Shown: piece after piece, positions 23,384 through 32,473 of the stretch
How the letters are laid out: each line of letters starts with the position of its first letter
How positions within the stretch are numbered: the stretch's first letter is position 1
Notes under the pieces: model-generated
Told to the model about the DNA's origin: nothing
The model's database searches: none
What the model saw: the letters and a program-made list of their open reading frames with translations, nothing else
Source of the DNA: Streptomyces sp. NBC_00663
Lineage (GTDB): Bacteria; Actinomycetota; Actinomycetes; Streptomycetales; Streptomycetaceae
Reading direction: 5' to 3'
NCBI RefSeq assembly: GCF_036226885.1
Contig: NZ_CP109027.1
Coordinates: 4,154,001-4,218,000, forward strand
Length of the DNA: 64,000 bases
Program-made: the position numbers and the translations under genes

Positions 23384-24046
23384 CTACGCGGGACCGAACA
23401 CCGGCGGCCGTACATCGTCCCCCGCGGGGCCGACGTCCCCCTCCTCCCATGCGGGGTCGTAGGCGCACGGGACACTGGCGCCGCCCAGGAAGTACGCGCG
23501 GTCCGGGAACCAGGTGAAGGACATCCGCTCGTCGCCGTCGTCCCGCTGCACGAACAGGCTCCAGTCCTGCCCGTCCGTACCCTCCCGATACGACGTGACC
23601 TCCCAGCCGTCGTCCTTCAGCCGCTGGTGCAGCCGCCGCAGCCCGGGCACGGCCTGGCTCGCCGGCACCTCGTCCAGGGCCCAGTCGTGGCTCATCGTGT
23701 AGGCACCGTCGACCGTCTTGTCGTCCAGTCCCAGCGGCCCCCCGTCGTAGCAGAAGCCGGAGTCGAAGGTGTTCTCCGTACTGACACCGACCTTCTCGAC
23801 GCCCGGCCGCACGGTCCGCGTGAACCCCAGGACGTCGTACGCCTCCTGGGACCGTTCGAAGGCCCGCTCCGCCATCTCCTCGGGCGCGACGCGGGGATAG
23901 TCCGCCGCCCCCGCCGAACCCCAGGTGAGCTGGACGAACACCAGGACGAGAACCCCGAGCAGGACGACGAGCACGGCACAGCCGCAGCCGAGGGCACCGG
24001 CGCCGGTGGGGTGGGGCGGACGGGCGGGGGAATCGTTCGAGGACAT
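23384..24046 (-). CDS. membrane-anchored hypothetical protein
   Basis: 220 residues. A short polar N terminus is followed by one strong hydrophobic segment (about residues 18-42, A-L-G-C-G-C-A-V-L-V-V-L-L-G-V-L-V-L-V-F), then an extracytoplasmic domain of about 175 residues with T-V-R-P-G-V-E-K, F-C-Y-D-G-G and a C-terminal cysteine. The first segment could also act as an uncleaved signal anchor. Similar hypothetical proteins are common in Streptomyces. No function is assigned. Confidence 0.75.
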   Translation of the reverse strand: MSSNDSPARPPHPTGAGALGCGCAVLVVLLGVLVLVFVQLTWGSAGAADYPRVAPEEMAERAFERSQEAYDVLGFTRTVRPGVEKVGVSTENTFDSGFCYDGGPLGLDDKTVDGAYTMSHDWALDEVPASQAVPGLRRLHQRLKDDGWEVTSYREGTDGQDWSLFVQRDDGDERMSFTWFPDRAYFLGGASVPCAYDPAWEEGDVGPAGDDVRPPVFGPA

Positions 24047-24089
24047 GCGAGGACGCTAAGCCGCCCCGGGGCACGCCGGATGGGCGCGA

Positions 24090-24794
24090 TCACTCGCTCC
24101 GCCCTGGGTACGGGTACTCATCCTCCTCAGCCGCCACCACCGTGAAGTGCCGCTCCCCGCCCGGGTTCTCCAGTTCGTCGAGTACGGCGACGGCCAGATC
24201 CTCGGCACTGACCCACGACCGCCCGCCGGCGTCGGTGAGGAGTGTGTCGCCGCCCCGCCGGTAGCGCCCGGTCCGCGTACCGGGCTCCAGCAGCCCGGGC
24301 GGGCTCAGATAGACCCAGTCGGCACCCAAATGCCCCTCACACGCCCGGAGTTGAGCGACGCCCGCCTCGGCGACGGCCCGCAGCTCGGCCGGCACGTACG
24401 CGGGGTCATGGGCCACCAGCAGCTCCCCCGCCCCCGGACTGCGCAGCGCCCCGGCACCGCCGACCACGAGCACCCGGGCGCCGAGCCGCGCGCCGGCGTC
24501 CAGCACGGCACGGGTCGCCCCCACGAGAAACTCCTCGTCCGCCGGATGACTCCGCACGGCGAGAACGAGGACGTCCGCGCCACTCCCCATCAGCACCTCG
24601 GCGAGGGCCGCCGAGTCACCGACATCGACCGCGACCCGGGTGACCCTCTCCGCCCCGGACTCCCCCTCGGCCTCCCCCTCCGCCTTCCGCGACAACGCGA
24701 GCACCCGATGCCCCCGCCCCCCGGCCTCGGCGGCGACGCGACGGCCGACCATCCCGGTGGCGCCGAGCACGGCAATGGTCATGTCGTTCCTCAT
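24090..24794 (-). CDS. NAD(P)-binding atypical SDR/NmrA-like protein
   Basis: 234 residues from the ATG at 24794, with AGAGGA upstream and an ATGA overlap with the EamA stop. M-T-I-A-V-L-G-A-T-G-M-V-G-R-R-V is the glycine-rich dinucleotide site. A-R-V-L-V-V-G-G-A-G-A-L and W-V-Y-L-S-P-P-G-L-L-E-P-G match the YwnB/NmrA-like group of NADH-binding proteins related to flavin reductases. Coupling to a drug/metabolite transporter suggests response to an electrophile or small toxic compound (inference). Confidence 0.85.
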   Translation of the reverse strand: MRNDMTIAVLGATGMVGRRVAAEAGGRGHRVLALSRKAEGEAEGESGAERVTRVAVDVGDSAALAEVLMGSGADVLVLAVRSHPADEEFLVGATRAVLDAGARLGARVLVVGGAGALRSPGAGELLVAHDPAYVPAELRAVAEAGVAQLRACEGHLGADWVYLSPPGLLEPGTRTGRYRRGGDTLLTDAGGRSWVSAEDLAVAVLDELENPGGERHFTVVAAEEDEYPYPGRSE

Positions 24795-25705
24795 CAACGA
24801 CGTCCTCTCTCTGTGCAGGTGGCCCGACTCGGGGCATCCAGCTGCGCCGCGACCATCGCGGCCAGCGCCAGCACGAACCCGAGGGTCTGCGGCAGGCTCA
24901 GTGACTCGCCCAGTACGACGCCCACGACGGCGGCGACCAGCGGGGACAACAGCACCAGCGGAGCCGAGGCGCCCACCGGCAGCCTGCCGATCCCGCGGGA
25001 CCACAGCATGTGGGCGATGAGCCCGCCCATGCTGCCGAGCCACAGATACCCGGCGACGGCCCCGGAGCCGATCCGCTCCGGCACCCCCTCACCGACGAGG
25101 GCGAGCGGCACCAACACCAGCCCCCCTGCGGCAAGTTGCCAACTGGCCAACGCCAGCGGCCCGACCCCCGGCGGCCACCCCCAGCGCTTCAGCAGAACGA
25201 TCCCGGCGGCCATGGACGCCGTACCGCCGAGGCCCGCCACCACGCCCACCGCATCCAGTCGCGCCCCCGGCCCGAGCACGACGAGCCCGACCCCGAGGAC
25301 ACCGGTCACACCCCAGGCCCAGCGCCAGAGGGTCGGCCGGTCGTGCAGCACGGCGGCGGCGAGCCCGGCGACCAGCAGGGGCTGCGTGGCGCCGAGGGTG
25401 GCGGCGACTCCGCCGGGGAGCCGTTCGGCGGCGAGGAACAACAGGGGATACAGGGCACCGATGTTGAGCACGCCGAGCACCGCGGCCTTCCACCACCACG
25501 CCCCGCGCGGCAGCACCCGGGTGAGGACGAGCCCGACCAGCCCGGCGGGCAGGGCGCGCATCAGCCCGGAGAACAACGGATGCCCGGGCGGCAGCAGTTC
25601 GGTGGTCACGGCGTAGGTGGTCCCCCAGGCCGCCGGGGCGAGCGCGGTCAGCGCGACGGTGGCGGCCTGCCGGGCCTGCGGCGGCCGTTCGGTCAAGACA
25701 CTCAT
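24794..25705 (-). CDS. EamA/DMT family exporter
   Basis: 303 residues from the ATG at 25705 (M-S-V-L-T-E-R-P); the frame continues upstream but those codons lie in the divergent promoter. Ten hydrophobic segments in two EamA repeats (about 15-145 and 155-290), with A-W-G-T-T-Y-A-V and L-G-A-T-Q-P-L-L-V-A in the first. It probably exports a small metabolite. Divergent from a LysR regulator, a common arrangement for control of such exporters. Confidence 0.9.
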   Translation of the reverse strand: MSVLTERPPQARQAATVALTALAPAAWGTTYAVTTELLPPGHPLFSGLMRALPAGLVGLVLTRVLPRGAWWWKAAVLGVLNIGALYPLLFLAAERLPGGVAATLGATQPLLVAGLAAAVLHDRPTLWRWAWGVTGVLGVGLVVLGPGARLDAVGVVAGLGGTASMAAGIVLLKRWGWPPGVGPLALASWQLAAGGLVLVPLALVGEGVPERIGSGAVAGYLWLGSMGGLIAHMLWSRGIGRLPVGASAPLVLLSPLVAAVVGVVLGESLSLPQTLGFVLALAAMVAAQLDAPSRATCTERGRR

Positions 25706-25790
25706 GAACCAAATATCAACGCGGCCACCGATGAATCCAACACATGATTGGCATAGCACCCATGCACACCGACCATGCATGATGCGAGGC

Positions 25791-26684
25791 ATGGACCTCC
25801 AGCAGATGCGCTACGCCGTGGCCGTCGCCGAAACCCGCAACTTCACCCGCGCCGCTGAGCGCTGCGATGTCGTCCAGTCCTCCCTCAGCCACCGCATAGC
25901 CGGTCTGGAAAGGGAGTTGGGCGTGAAGCTCTTCGCCCGCACCAGCCGCCGCGTCGAACTGACCAGCGCGGGCGAGGCGTTCGTCGCCGCGGCGCGCGAG
26001 TGCCTGGCCGCGGCCGACCGCGCGGCGGCCGACGCCGCGGCCGCGACAGGGGTGGTACGGGGCCGGCTCGCCGTGGGCGTGATCGTGACGACGGCCGCGG
26101 TGGACGTACCGGAGCTGCTCCAGCGCTACCGGGCCAGGCACCCCCAGGTCCGGGTCGCCCTGCGCTCGGGCCGCAGCGACGACCTGGCGGCGGCCGTCCG
26201 GGACGGCAAGCTGGACATCGCCTTCCTGGGCCTGCCGGAGAGCCAGCGCCCCACGGACGTGGAGGCCCTGGCCCTGGACCACGACAAGCACGCCCTCCTC
26301 GTCCCGGCCGCGCATCCCCTGGCCGGCACGCCCCGCGTCACCCTGCGCCAGATCGCCGGCGAGACCTTCGTGGACTTCGTCTCCGGCACCCCCGCCCGGG
26401 CCCAGTCCGACCAGGCGTTCGCCGCCGCGGGCCTGACCCGTGACGTCGCCTACGAGGCGGGAGTCGTCGAGCTGATCACCCGCCTGGTCGCCCGAGGCCT
26501 GGGCGTGGCGCTCCTCCCGTCGGCGTTCATCACCCCGCTCGCAGCAGCGGACCCGGCCCTGGCCCTTATCCCGGTGTCCGACGGCCCGCGCCGCATCGAA
26601 TACCTCATCTGGAGCCGCTTCAACCCGAGCCCGGCGACCAGGGCGATGCTCAAGGTGCTCGGCGTACCCGAGACCGTCACCTGA
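25791..26684 (+). CDS. LysR family transcriptional regulator
   Basis: 297 residues from the ATG at 25791. The N-terminal helix-turn-helix reads F-T-R-A-A-E-R-C-D-V-V-Q-S-S-L-S-H-R-I-A-G-L-E-R-E-L-G-V-K-L-F-A-R, followed by a linker helix and a periplasmic-binding-like effector domain (about 90-295). The 85-nt gap to the divergent EamA gene contains ATGC-rich partial dyads around 25754-25785 that could be its binding site. It likely activates the EamA/NmrA pair. The 3' end overlaps the convergent M20 peptidase gene by 8 nt. Confidence 0.9.
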   Translation: MDLQQMRYAVAVAETRNFTRAAERCDVVQSSLSHRIAGLERELGVKLFARTSRRVELTSAGEAFVAAARECLAAADRAAADAAAATGVVRGRLAVGVIVTTAAVDVPELLQRYRARHPQVRVALRSGRSDDLAAAVRDGKLDIAFLGLPESQRPTDVEALALDHDKHALLVPAAHPLAGTPRVTLRQIAGETFVDFVSGTPARAQSDQAFAAAGLTRDVAYEAGVVELITRLVARGLGVALLPSAFITPLAAADPALALIPVSDGPRRIEYLIWSRFNPSPATRAMLKVLGVPETVT

Positions 26685-27942
26685 CCCCGACGGTCCGCAG
26701 CACAGCAAGCGCCAACGTCCTTGCCACGCCCACCACTTCCCCCACCGACACACACTCCCGCGCACTGTGGGCGACCTCGATGTCCCCCGGCCCGTACTGC
26801 AAGGCAGGCACCCCGGCCCCCGCGTACAGCCGAAGATCGCTCCCATAGGTGGCCCCCCGCTCCCGCAACGACCCGCCACCCCCCGCATCCGCATGCGCGT
26901 CCCGCAACACCCCGACCAACGGATGCCCCTCCGGCAGCCGCCCACTGGCGAACTGCCCGCCCGGCCAGCTCACCCCCACGGGATGCTCCCGCAGCCAGGG
27001 ATCACGACCGCAGACCTCCGCCACCCACCGCTCGAACTCCGCCCGGGCAGCGGCCGGTTCCTCCCCCAGCCGCACCCCGAGCCGCCCCTCCGCCACCAGC
27101 ACATCAGGCACACTGCTGGCCCAGTCCCCGGCCCGCACGGTCCCCACCGACACCGCGTACGGGATCGGATACTCGGCGAGCAACGGATGCGGCTCCCGAT
27201 TGCGCAGCGCCTCCAGTTCCCCCAACGCCCGATGCACCCCCATGTACGCATCGACGGCGCTGACCCCCTTCTCCCGCGAACTGGCGTGCGCGGCAAGCCC
27301 GTTGACGGTCAGCCGAAAGGTCAACGCCCCCGCGTTGGCGGTGACCAGCGTCCCGCCGGTCGGCTCCCCGATGACGCACACATCACCCCCGTACCCCCGC
27401 TGCAAAGTGCCGAAGGCACCGAGCCCCCCGTCCTCCTCCCCCACTACGAAATGCACACCGACCCGCCCCCTGAGCCGCACCCCGGCCGCCCGCAGCGCCC
27501 CCACCACAGCCAACTGCGCGGCCAGCCCGCCCTTCATGTCACAGGCCCCCCGCCCATGAACGACGTCCCCCACCACCCGAGGCACAAAGGGATCCCCCAC
27601 CCAGGCCCCCGGATCCCCGCCCGGCACCACATCAACATGCCCCTGCAACACGAAGAGGGGCCCGTCCCCACCCTCACCCATGTGCCCGACCAGCCCCCAG
27701 GCCTCCTCACGAGGAGCCTCACTGCCGGGAAACTCCGGCTGCGCGCGCAACGCGTCCAGGTCCATGCGCCACAGATCGACATCAAGCCCGAGAAGCTCCA
27801 GCCGCCGCCCCAACAGCTGCTGAATCTCCGCCTCAGCCGCACTCCCGGTCACACTCGGCACGGCGATGAGCTCCATCAACGTACGCGCGACCGCGGCCTC
27901 ATCGATGGCATCGAGCACAGCGGCTTCATGATCAAGCAACAA
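26677..27942 (-). CDS. M20 family metallopeptidase (ArgE/DapE-like)
   Basis: 421 residues from a TTG with GGAGG eight bases upstream. Metal ligands are visible in L-Q-G-H-V-D-V-V-P, G-A-C-D-M-K-G-G, G-E-E-D-G-G and the C-terminal V-A-H-S-A-R-E; the dimerisation domain lies at about 195-310. Members hydrolyse acyl-amino acids or peptides in the cytoplasm with two zinc ions. The specific substrate is unknown. The 288-nt region upstream holds an inverted repeat and no gene. Confidence 0.9.
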   Translation of the reverse strand: MLLDHEAAVLDAIDEAAVARTLMELIAVPSVTGSAAEAEIQQLLGRRLELLGLDVDLWRMDLDALRAQPEFPGSEAPREEAWGLVGHMGEGGDGPLFVLQGHVDVVPGGDPGAWVGDPFVPRVVGDVVHGRGACDMKGGLAAQLAVVGALRAAGVRLRGRVGVHFVVGEEDGGLGAFGTLQRGYGGDVCVIGEPTGGTLVTANAGALTFRLTVNGLAAHASSREKGVSAVDAYMGVHRALGELEALRNREPHPLLAEYPIPYAVSVGTVRAGDWASSVPDVLVAEGRLGVRLGEEPAAARAEFERWVAEVCGRDPWLREHPVGVSWPGGQFASGRLPEGHPLVGVLRDAHADAGGGGSLRERGATYGSDLRLYAGAGVPALQYGPGDIEVAHSARECVSVGEVVGVARTLALAVLRTVGVR

Positions 27943-28067
27943 GGAGAACCTCCCGGCAGTTCGGATCTGCGGGAGACGCTACGACGTCCCGGGGCGGGCC
28001 CCGTAGCCCCCCACGGAGCCGCAGCGCGCAACGGCGGGAAGCGGACGTGTCGGGGGGCCGCCCGCAG

Positions 28068-28106
28068 CGGTTGGCGCGTCAACACGGCCGCGTTGATAAC
28101 CAACCG
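28068..28106. promoter_or_regulatory. imperfect inverted repeat upstream of M20 gene
   Basis: CGGTTGG (28068-28074) and CCAACCG (28100-28106), with inner arms GTCAAC (28078-28083) and GTTGAT (28092-28097), give a dyad about 39 bp long, 126 nt upstream of the M20 start. It may be an operator or an attenuator-like hairpin. Nothing else is seen in 27943-28230. Confidence 0.45.
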
Positions 28107-28230
28107 ATTCCGCGCCGTTCCGAGGACGGACACCCCCCGGCACAGCCCCGACCCCCACCCCACCGAACCGCGCACAACGCACCGGAACCCACACCGCAAC
28201 CGAACCCGCACCCGCACCCGGGCAGCCCGC

Positions 28231-29643
28231 TCAGCCACCCCCCACGGTGAACCCGATGACGACCCCACCCCCGTCCCGCCGAACGGCGAACGGCGCGCCC
28301 CCATGGGCCAGCGCCACCTCCCGCACGATCGACAGCCCCAGCCCAGACCCCGGCAACGACCGGGCATCCGCAGCCCGATAGAACCGGTCGAACACCCGCA
28401 CAAGCTCCTCGTCCCCGATCCCGGGCCCCCGGTCCAGCACTTCCACCCGCACCACCCCCGCACGAGCCGGCCCAGCCACCCGGATCTCGACGGGTCCCCG
28501 CCCCTCCCGGTCGAACTTCACCGCGTTCTCCACCAGGTTGGACACCGCCCGGGTCAGCATCCCCGGCCGCCCGTCCGTCGACGTGTCGCCACTGGCCCGC
28601 ACCAGGATCTCCCGCCCGGTACGCCGCCGGGCCACCCCCGCCACGTCCTCCGCGATATCGGCGAGATCCACCCGCTGCGGCGGCTCGGTATCGGACTGCC
28701 CGGCAGCCAGCTCGACCAGCTCGTTGACCAGGTCGGTCAGCTCCCGCGCCTCTTGCCCGAGGTCGGCGACCAGCTCCTCCCGAGTCTCCGGAGGCAGCTC
28801 GTCGATCCGCCGCAGCAGCGAGATATTGGTCCGCAACGAGGTCAACGGCGTCCGCAGCTCATGCCCGGCGTCCTGCACCAGCCGTCGCTGATCCTCCTCC
28901 GACTGCGCGAGCCGCCCGAGCATCCGGTCGAAGGCCCGCCCGAGCCGCCCCACCTCGTCATAGCCGGTCACCGGCACCTGGACCCCGAGCCGCCGCGTAC
29001 GAGCGACGTCCTCCGCCGCGGCCGTCAGCACCACCAACCGCCGAGTGATCCGCCGAGCGAGCCACCACCCGAACAACCCGGCACCGACCACCACCGCCGC
29101 CATGAGAATGAGCGTCCGCTGCTGAAGCGCCTGCAACAGATCCTCGGTGTCACTGAACTCCTGGGCGACCTGCACGGCCCCCCGCCCGCCCCCGAGCGAC
29201 ACGGTGGCCACGCGATACACATCGCTGCCGACGTCGACGTCCTTGTGCTCGGTCAGCTCCCCGGCCGCCCGGGCCCCGGCGACAGCCCGGTCGGCATCCG
29301 TCACGGGCAGCCCAGGACTACCAGGATCGACGACGGACCCGTCCGCCCCCAGCACCTGCACGTCCGTACGGGCCGGCCGCACCAGGTCATGCCCGGGCGC
29401 CGACGACGAGAAGTCCTCCGGCGCCATCCGGTGCTGCCGCACCTCGTCCCGCAGATCCTGGACGACCTCGTCGAACACGGACTGCTGATCGACCCGCACG
29501 AGCCGCGCCGCCGCGCTGTAGGACAGGATGCCGACGAGCACGGTGACGGCGGCGGTGACGGCCGCGAAGGACACGGCGAACGTGGTCGCGAGGGACACCA
29601 GCCCGGGCCGCCGCCGACGCAGCAGCCGCGCGAGGCGTCCCAC
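28231..29643 (-). CDS. sensor histidine kinase (MprB-like)
   Basis: 470 residues. Membrane segment about 18-45, extracytoplasmic loop to about 180, second segment about 180-200, HAMP domain to about 250, then the H box A-G-H-E-L-R-T-P-L-T-S-L, N box L-V-E-N-A-V-K-F, and ATP-binding D-R-G-P-G-I-G, F-D-R-F-Y-R and G-S-G-L-G-L-S-I-V. A classic class I kinase; signal unknown. The GTG start directly follows the stop of the response-regulator gene, so both are one operon. Confidence 0.9.
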   Translation of the reverse strand: MGRLARLLRRRRPGLVSLATTFAVSFAAVTAAVTVLVGILSYSAAARLVRVDQQSVFDEVVQDLRDEVRQHRMAPEDFSSSAPGHDLVRPARTDVQVLGADGSVVDPGSPGLPVTDADRAVAGARAAGELTEHKDVDVGSDVYRVATVSLGGGRGAVQVAQEFSDTEDLLQALQQRTLILMAAVVVGAGLFGWWLARRITRRLVVLTAAAEDVARTRRLGVQVPVTGYDEVGRLGRAFDRMLGRLAQSEEDQRRLVQDAGHELRTPLTSLRTNISLLRRIDELPPETREELVADLGQEARELTDLVNELVELAAGQSDTEPPQRVDLADIAEDVAGVARRRTGREILVRASGDTSTDGRPGMLTRAVSNLVENAVKFDREGRGPVEIRVAGPARAGVVRVEVLDRGPGIGDEELVRVFDRFYRAADARSLPGSGLGLSIVREVALAHGGAPFAVRRDGGGVVIGFTVGGG

Positions 29644-30441
29644 TCAGTCCTCCCGCAGCACGTACCCCACGCCGCGCACGGTGTGGATCAGCTGCGGCGC
29701 CCCCGGTTCGTCGAGCTTGCGCCGCAGATAGCCGACGTAGACGGCGAGGTTCTTCGACCCGGGTCCGAAGTCGTAGCCCCAGATCCGGTCGTAGATGGTC
29801 GAGTGGTCGAGCACGATCCCCGCGTTGCGGACCAGCAGCTCCAGCAGCTCGAACTCGGTACGGGTCAGCTCCAGCTCCCGCCCGTCCCGCCATGCCCGCC
29901 GCGCCTGCGGATCCATCCGGATCCCGGCGGCTTCGAGATACCGCTCGGGTACCACCCTCTGCGCGACGTCAGCGACCCCCGAAACCGAGCCGGCACCCGG
30001 CCCCGAACCAGCACCCGTACCACCGCCCCCGCTCCCACCGCCGACACCACCGGCGGCACCACCGCCGGCACCGCCCCCGGTCCGCCGCAACAGCGCCCGC
30101 AGCCGGGCGAAGACCTCTTCGACGTCGAACGGCTTCAGCACATAGTCGTCGGCGCCCGCGTCCAGCCCGGCGATCCGGTCCTGGGTCTCCACGAGCGCCG
30201 TCAGCATCAGGATCGGTGTCCGGTCACCCTCGGCCCGCAGCACCCGGCACACCTGGAGCCCGTCGATCCCGGGCATCATCACGTCCAGGACGAGCACGTC
30301 CGGCGGGGTGCGGTGCGCCTGTGCGAGCGCCTCGACCCCGTCGGCGACCGCGGTGACCCGGTAGCCCTCCAGGGTGAGGGCGCGCTCCAGCGCATGACGG
30401 ATGGCGCGGTCGTCTTCGGCGAGTAGCACGGTCTGAGGCAC
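29644..30441 (-). CDS. OmpR/PhoB-type response regulator with Gly-rich linker (MprA-like)
   Basis: 265 residues from the GTG at 30441; an in-frame ATG at 30462 is another start. The receiver domain has E-D-D near residue 11, phosphoacceptor Asp in V-L-V-L-D-V-M-M-P-G, T-A-L and K-P-F. The C-terminal winged helix ends G-S-K-N-L-A-V-Y-V-G-Y-L-R-R-K-L and V-R-G-V-G-Y-V. Between them, at about residues 124-158, is an unusually long Gly/Ala/Ser/Thr linker nearly devoid of charge. It should be phosphorylated by the downstream kinase. Confidence 0.9.
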   Translation of the reverse strand: MPQTVLLAEDDRAIRHALERALTLEGYRVTAVADGVEALAQAHRTPPDVLVLDVMMPGIDGLQVCRVLRAEGDRTPILMLTALVETQDRIAGLDAGADDYVLKPFDVEEVFARLRALLRRTGGGAGGGAAGGVGGGSGGGGTGAGSGPGAGSVSGVADVAQRVVPERYLEAAGIRMDPQARRAWRDGRELELTRTEFELLELLVRNAGIVLDHSTIYDRIWGYDFGPGSKNLAVYVGYLRRKLDEPGAPQLIHTVRGVGYVLRED

Positions 30442-30558
30442 GCCTCCATAGTGCCAAGGCATCCGCCGGTTCAGCCGGGTGAGCGACCCGACGATCAGCC
30501 TTTTTACCCGCCTCTCACCGTCACAGAGGCAACCGCACCCCGTCCCCCTACCGTCCTC

Positions 30559-31230
30559 TCATCGCCGCGGCGACAACGCGGCGAGCTGCTCGGCGAAGGG
30601 CACGACCTCCAAGCCGCCGCCCTCGCCGCGCCGAGCGGCCGGCAGCGACGCACCCGCTCCCGACCTCCCCGACGCCCCGCTCATCAGCCCGGCCATCAAC
30701 CCGGCCAACTCCCCCGCGGCCCGCTCGATCCGCCCCTCAAGCCCTTCCGCACCCCAGTCCTCGGAGGCGGCGTAGACGGCGGTCGGCACGACCACGGCCC
30801 GCAGATAGGCGAACAGCGGGCGCAGCGCGTGCTCCAGCACCAGCGAGTGCCGGGCGCTGCCGCCGGTCGCGGCGACGAGCACCGGCTTCCCGACGAGCGC
30901 GTCGTTGTCGAGGACGTCGAAGAAAGACTTGAACAGCCCGCTGTACGAGGCGGAGAACACCGGCGTGACGACGATCAGCCCGTCGGCCGCGGCCACCGCC
31001 TCCTGCGCGGCGGCCAGCGCCTTGCCGGGAAAGCCGTTGGTGAAGAAGTGCGCGATCTCCACGGCGAGCTCACGCAACTCGACGACCTGCACATCCACCG
31101 GCACATCCACCGCTGCGTCCACCGCGGCATCCACCGCCGCCGCCCGCCCCACGGCCGCGGCCAGCCGGTCGGCGAGCAACCGCGTGGAGGAGGGCACGCT
31201 CAGCCCCGCCGAGACGACGACAAGCTTCAT
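30559..31230 (-). CDS. NADPH-dependent FMN reductase (CE1759-like)
   Basis: 223 residues from the ATG at 31230, which overlaps the LLM stop as TGATG. Flavodoxin-like: L-V-V-V-S-A-G-L-S-V-P-S-S-T-R-L-L-A, V-V-T-P-V-F-S-A-S-Y-S-G-L-F-K-S-F-F-D near residue 90 and A-T-G-G-S-A-R-H. It supplies reduced FMN to the coupled LLM monooxygenase. Residues 32-46 contain a short A-V-D-A-A-V-D-A-A-V-D-V-P-V-D repeat not expected in the family, and the C-terminal A-G-L-M-A-G-L-M stretch is also low in complexity. Confidence 0.9.
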   Translation of the reverse strand: MKLVVVSAGLSVPSSTRLLADRLAAAVGRAAAVDAAVDAAVDVPVDVQVVELRELAVEIAHFFTNGFPGKALAAAQEAVAAADGLIVVTPVFSASYSGLFKSFFDVLDNDALVGKPVLVAATGGSARHSLVLEHALRPLFAYLRAVVVPTAVYAASEDWGAEGLEGRIERAAGELAGLMAGLMSGASGRSGAGASLPAARRGEGGGLEVVPFAEQLAALSPRR

Positions 31231-32348
31231 CACACGGTCTCCTTCTTCACATCGGCCTTCGTCGCGGCGGCCTCGGTCTTCGCGGCGGCCAGCAGCGACG
31301 CATGGGTGGGCGCCTCCGGCACATCATCCGGCCGCCCCTTCGCGAACTCCTCGCGCAGCACCGGAACGACGTGCTCGCCGAGCATGTCGAGCTGCTCAAG
31401 GACCGTCTTCAACGGCAGCCCGGCATGGTCCACGAGGAACAGCTGGCGCTGGTAGTCACCGGCGTACTCGCGGAAGCTCAGCGTCTTCTCGATGACCTGC
31501 TGCGGGGAGCCCACGGTCAGCGGCGTCTGGTCGGTGAAGTCCTCCAGCGAGGGCCCGTGTCCGTACACCGGCGCGTTGTCGAAGTACGGCCGGAACTCCC
31601 GCACCGCGTCCTGCGACTTGGCCCGCATGAACACCTGACCGCCGAGCCCCACGATGGCCTGCTCGGGGGTCCCGTGCCCGTAGTGGGCGTAGCGCGTGCG
31701 GTACAGCTCGACCATCTGCTTCGTGTGGTCGGCCGGCCAGAAGATGTTGTTGTGGAAGAAGCCGTCGCCGTAGTAGGCGGCCTGTTCGGCGATCTCGGGC
31801 GAGCGGATGGACCCGTGCCAGACGAAGGGAGCGACCCCGTCGAGCGGCCGCGGGGTGGAGGTGAACCCCTGGAGCGGCGTACGGAACTTCCCCTCCCAGT
31901 CCACGACGTCCTCGCGCCACAGCCGCCGCAGCAGCGCGTAGTTCTCGATCGCGAGGTTGATGCCCTGCCGGATGTCCTGCCCGAACCACGGATACACCGG
32001 GCCGGTGTTGCCGCGTCCCATCATCAGGTCGACGCGCCCGTCGGCCAGATGCTGGAGCATCGCGAAGTCCTCGGCGATCTTCACCGGGTCGTTGGTGGTG
32101 ATGAGGGTCGTGGAGGTGGAGAGCACGATCCGCTCGGTCTGCGCGGCGATGTAGCCGAGCATGGTGGTCGGCGAGGACGGCACGAACGGCGGGTTGTGGT
32201 GCTCGCCGGTCGCGAAGACGTCGAGACCCACCTCTTCGGCCTTCAGCGCGATGGCGACCATGGCCTTGATGCGCTCGCGCTCGGTCGGCGTCCGCCCTGT
32301 CGTGGGGTCCGGCGTGACGTCGCCGACGCTGAAGATCCCGAACTGCAT
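31230..32348 (-). CDS. LLM class FMN-dependent monooxygenase
   Basis: 372 residues. Luciferase-like TIM-barrel protein with G-L-D-V-F-A-T-G-E-H-H-N-P-P-F, V-L-S-T-S-T-T-L-I-T-T-N-D-P-V-K, G-R-V-D-L-M-M-G-R-G-N-T-G-P-V-Y and H-G-S-I-R-S-P-E-I-A-E-Q-A-A. This is the CE1758-like group normally paired with a CE1759-like FMN reductase, as here. It would oxidise an unknown organic substrate. A dyad at 32365-32383 lies between its ribosome-binding site (GGAGGG) and the likely -10. Confidence 0.9.
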   Translation of the reverse strand: MQFGIFSVGDVTPDPTTGRTPTERERIKAMVAIALKAEEVGLDVFATGEHHNPPFVPSSPTTMLGYIAAQTERIVLSTSTTLITTNDPVKIAEDFAMLQHLADGRVDLMMGRGNTGPVYPWFGQDIRQGINLAIENYALLRRLWREDVVDWEGKFRTPLQGFTSTPRPLDGVAPFVWHGSIRSPEIAEQAAYYGDGFFHNNIFWPADHTKQMVELYRTRYAHYGHGTPEQAIVGLGGQVFMRAKSQDAVREFRPYFDNAPVYGHGPSLEDFTDQTPLTVGSPQQVIEKTLSFREYAGDYQRQLFLVDHAGLPLKTVLEQLDMLGEHVVPVLREEFAKGRPDDVPEAPTHASLLAAAKTEAAATKADVKKETV

Positions 32349-32364
32349 GGCCGATCACCCTCCA

Positions 32365-32383
32365 AGTTGTTGACCGTTCAACT
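32365..32383. promoter_or_regulatory. operator-like dyad upstream of LLM gene
   Basis: AGTTGTTGACCGTTCAACT has matching AGTTG/CAACT-type and GTTGA/TCAAC arms (outer and inner dyads). It overlaps the region just downstream of a TATAGT-like -10 on the minus strand, the position of a MarR- or TetR-type repressor site. Confidence 0.5.
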
Positions 32384-32436
32384 ATACCCCTGAACGGCCA
32401 CCCCGCCCCCGGTATTCCACGCACGACGAAACCCGG

Positions 32437-32473
32437 TTGACACCTGGCGAGCCACCCCACATATTTATCTGCG
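32437..32473 (+). promoter_or_regulatory. sigma-70-type promoter for a leaderless MFS transcript
   Basis: TTGACA (32437-32442), 17-nt spacer and CATATT (32460-32465). The expected transcription start is at or next to the GTG at 32473, and no ribosome-binding site precedes that GTG, so the mRNA is probably leaderless. Confidence 0.6.

Noticed and set aside
26767..30426. A 1219-codon plus-strand open frame
   Set aside because: It runs antisense to the M20 peptidase, kinase and response-regulator genes, all with full family motifs. It is a high-GC antisense shadow rich in Pro, Arg and His.
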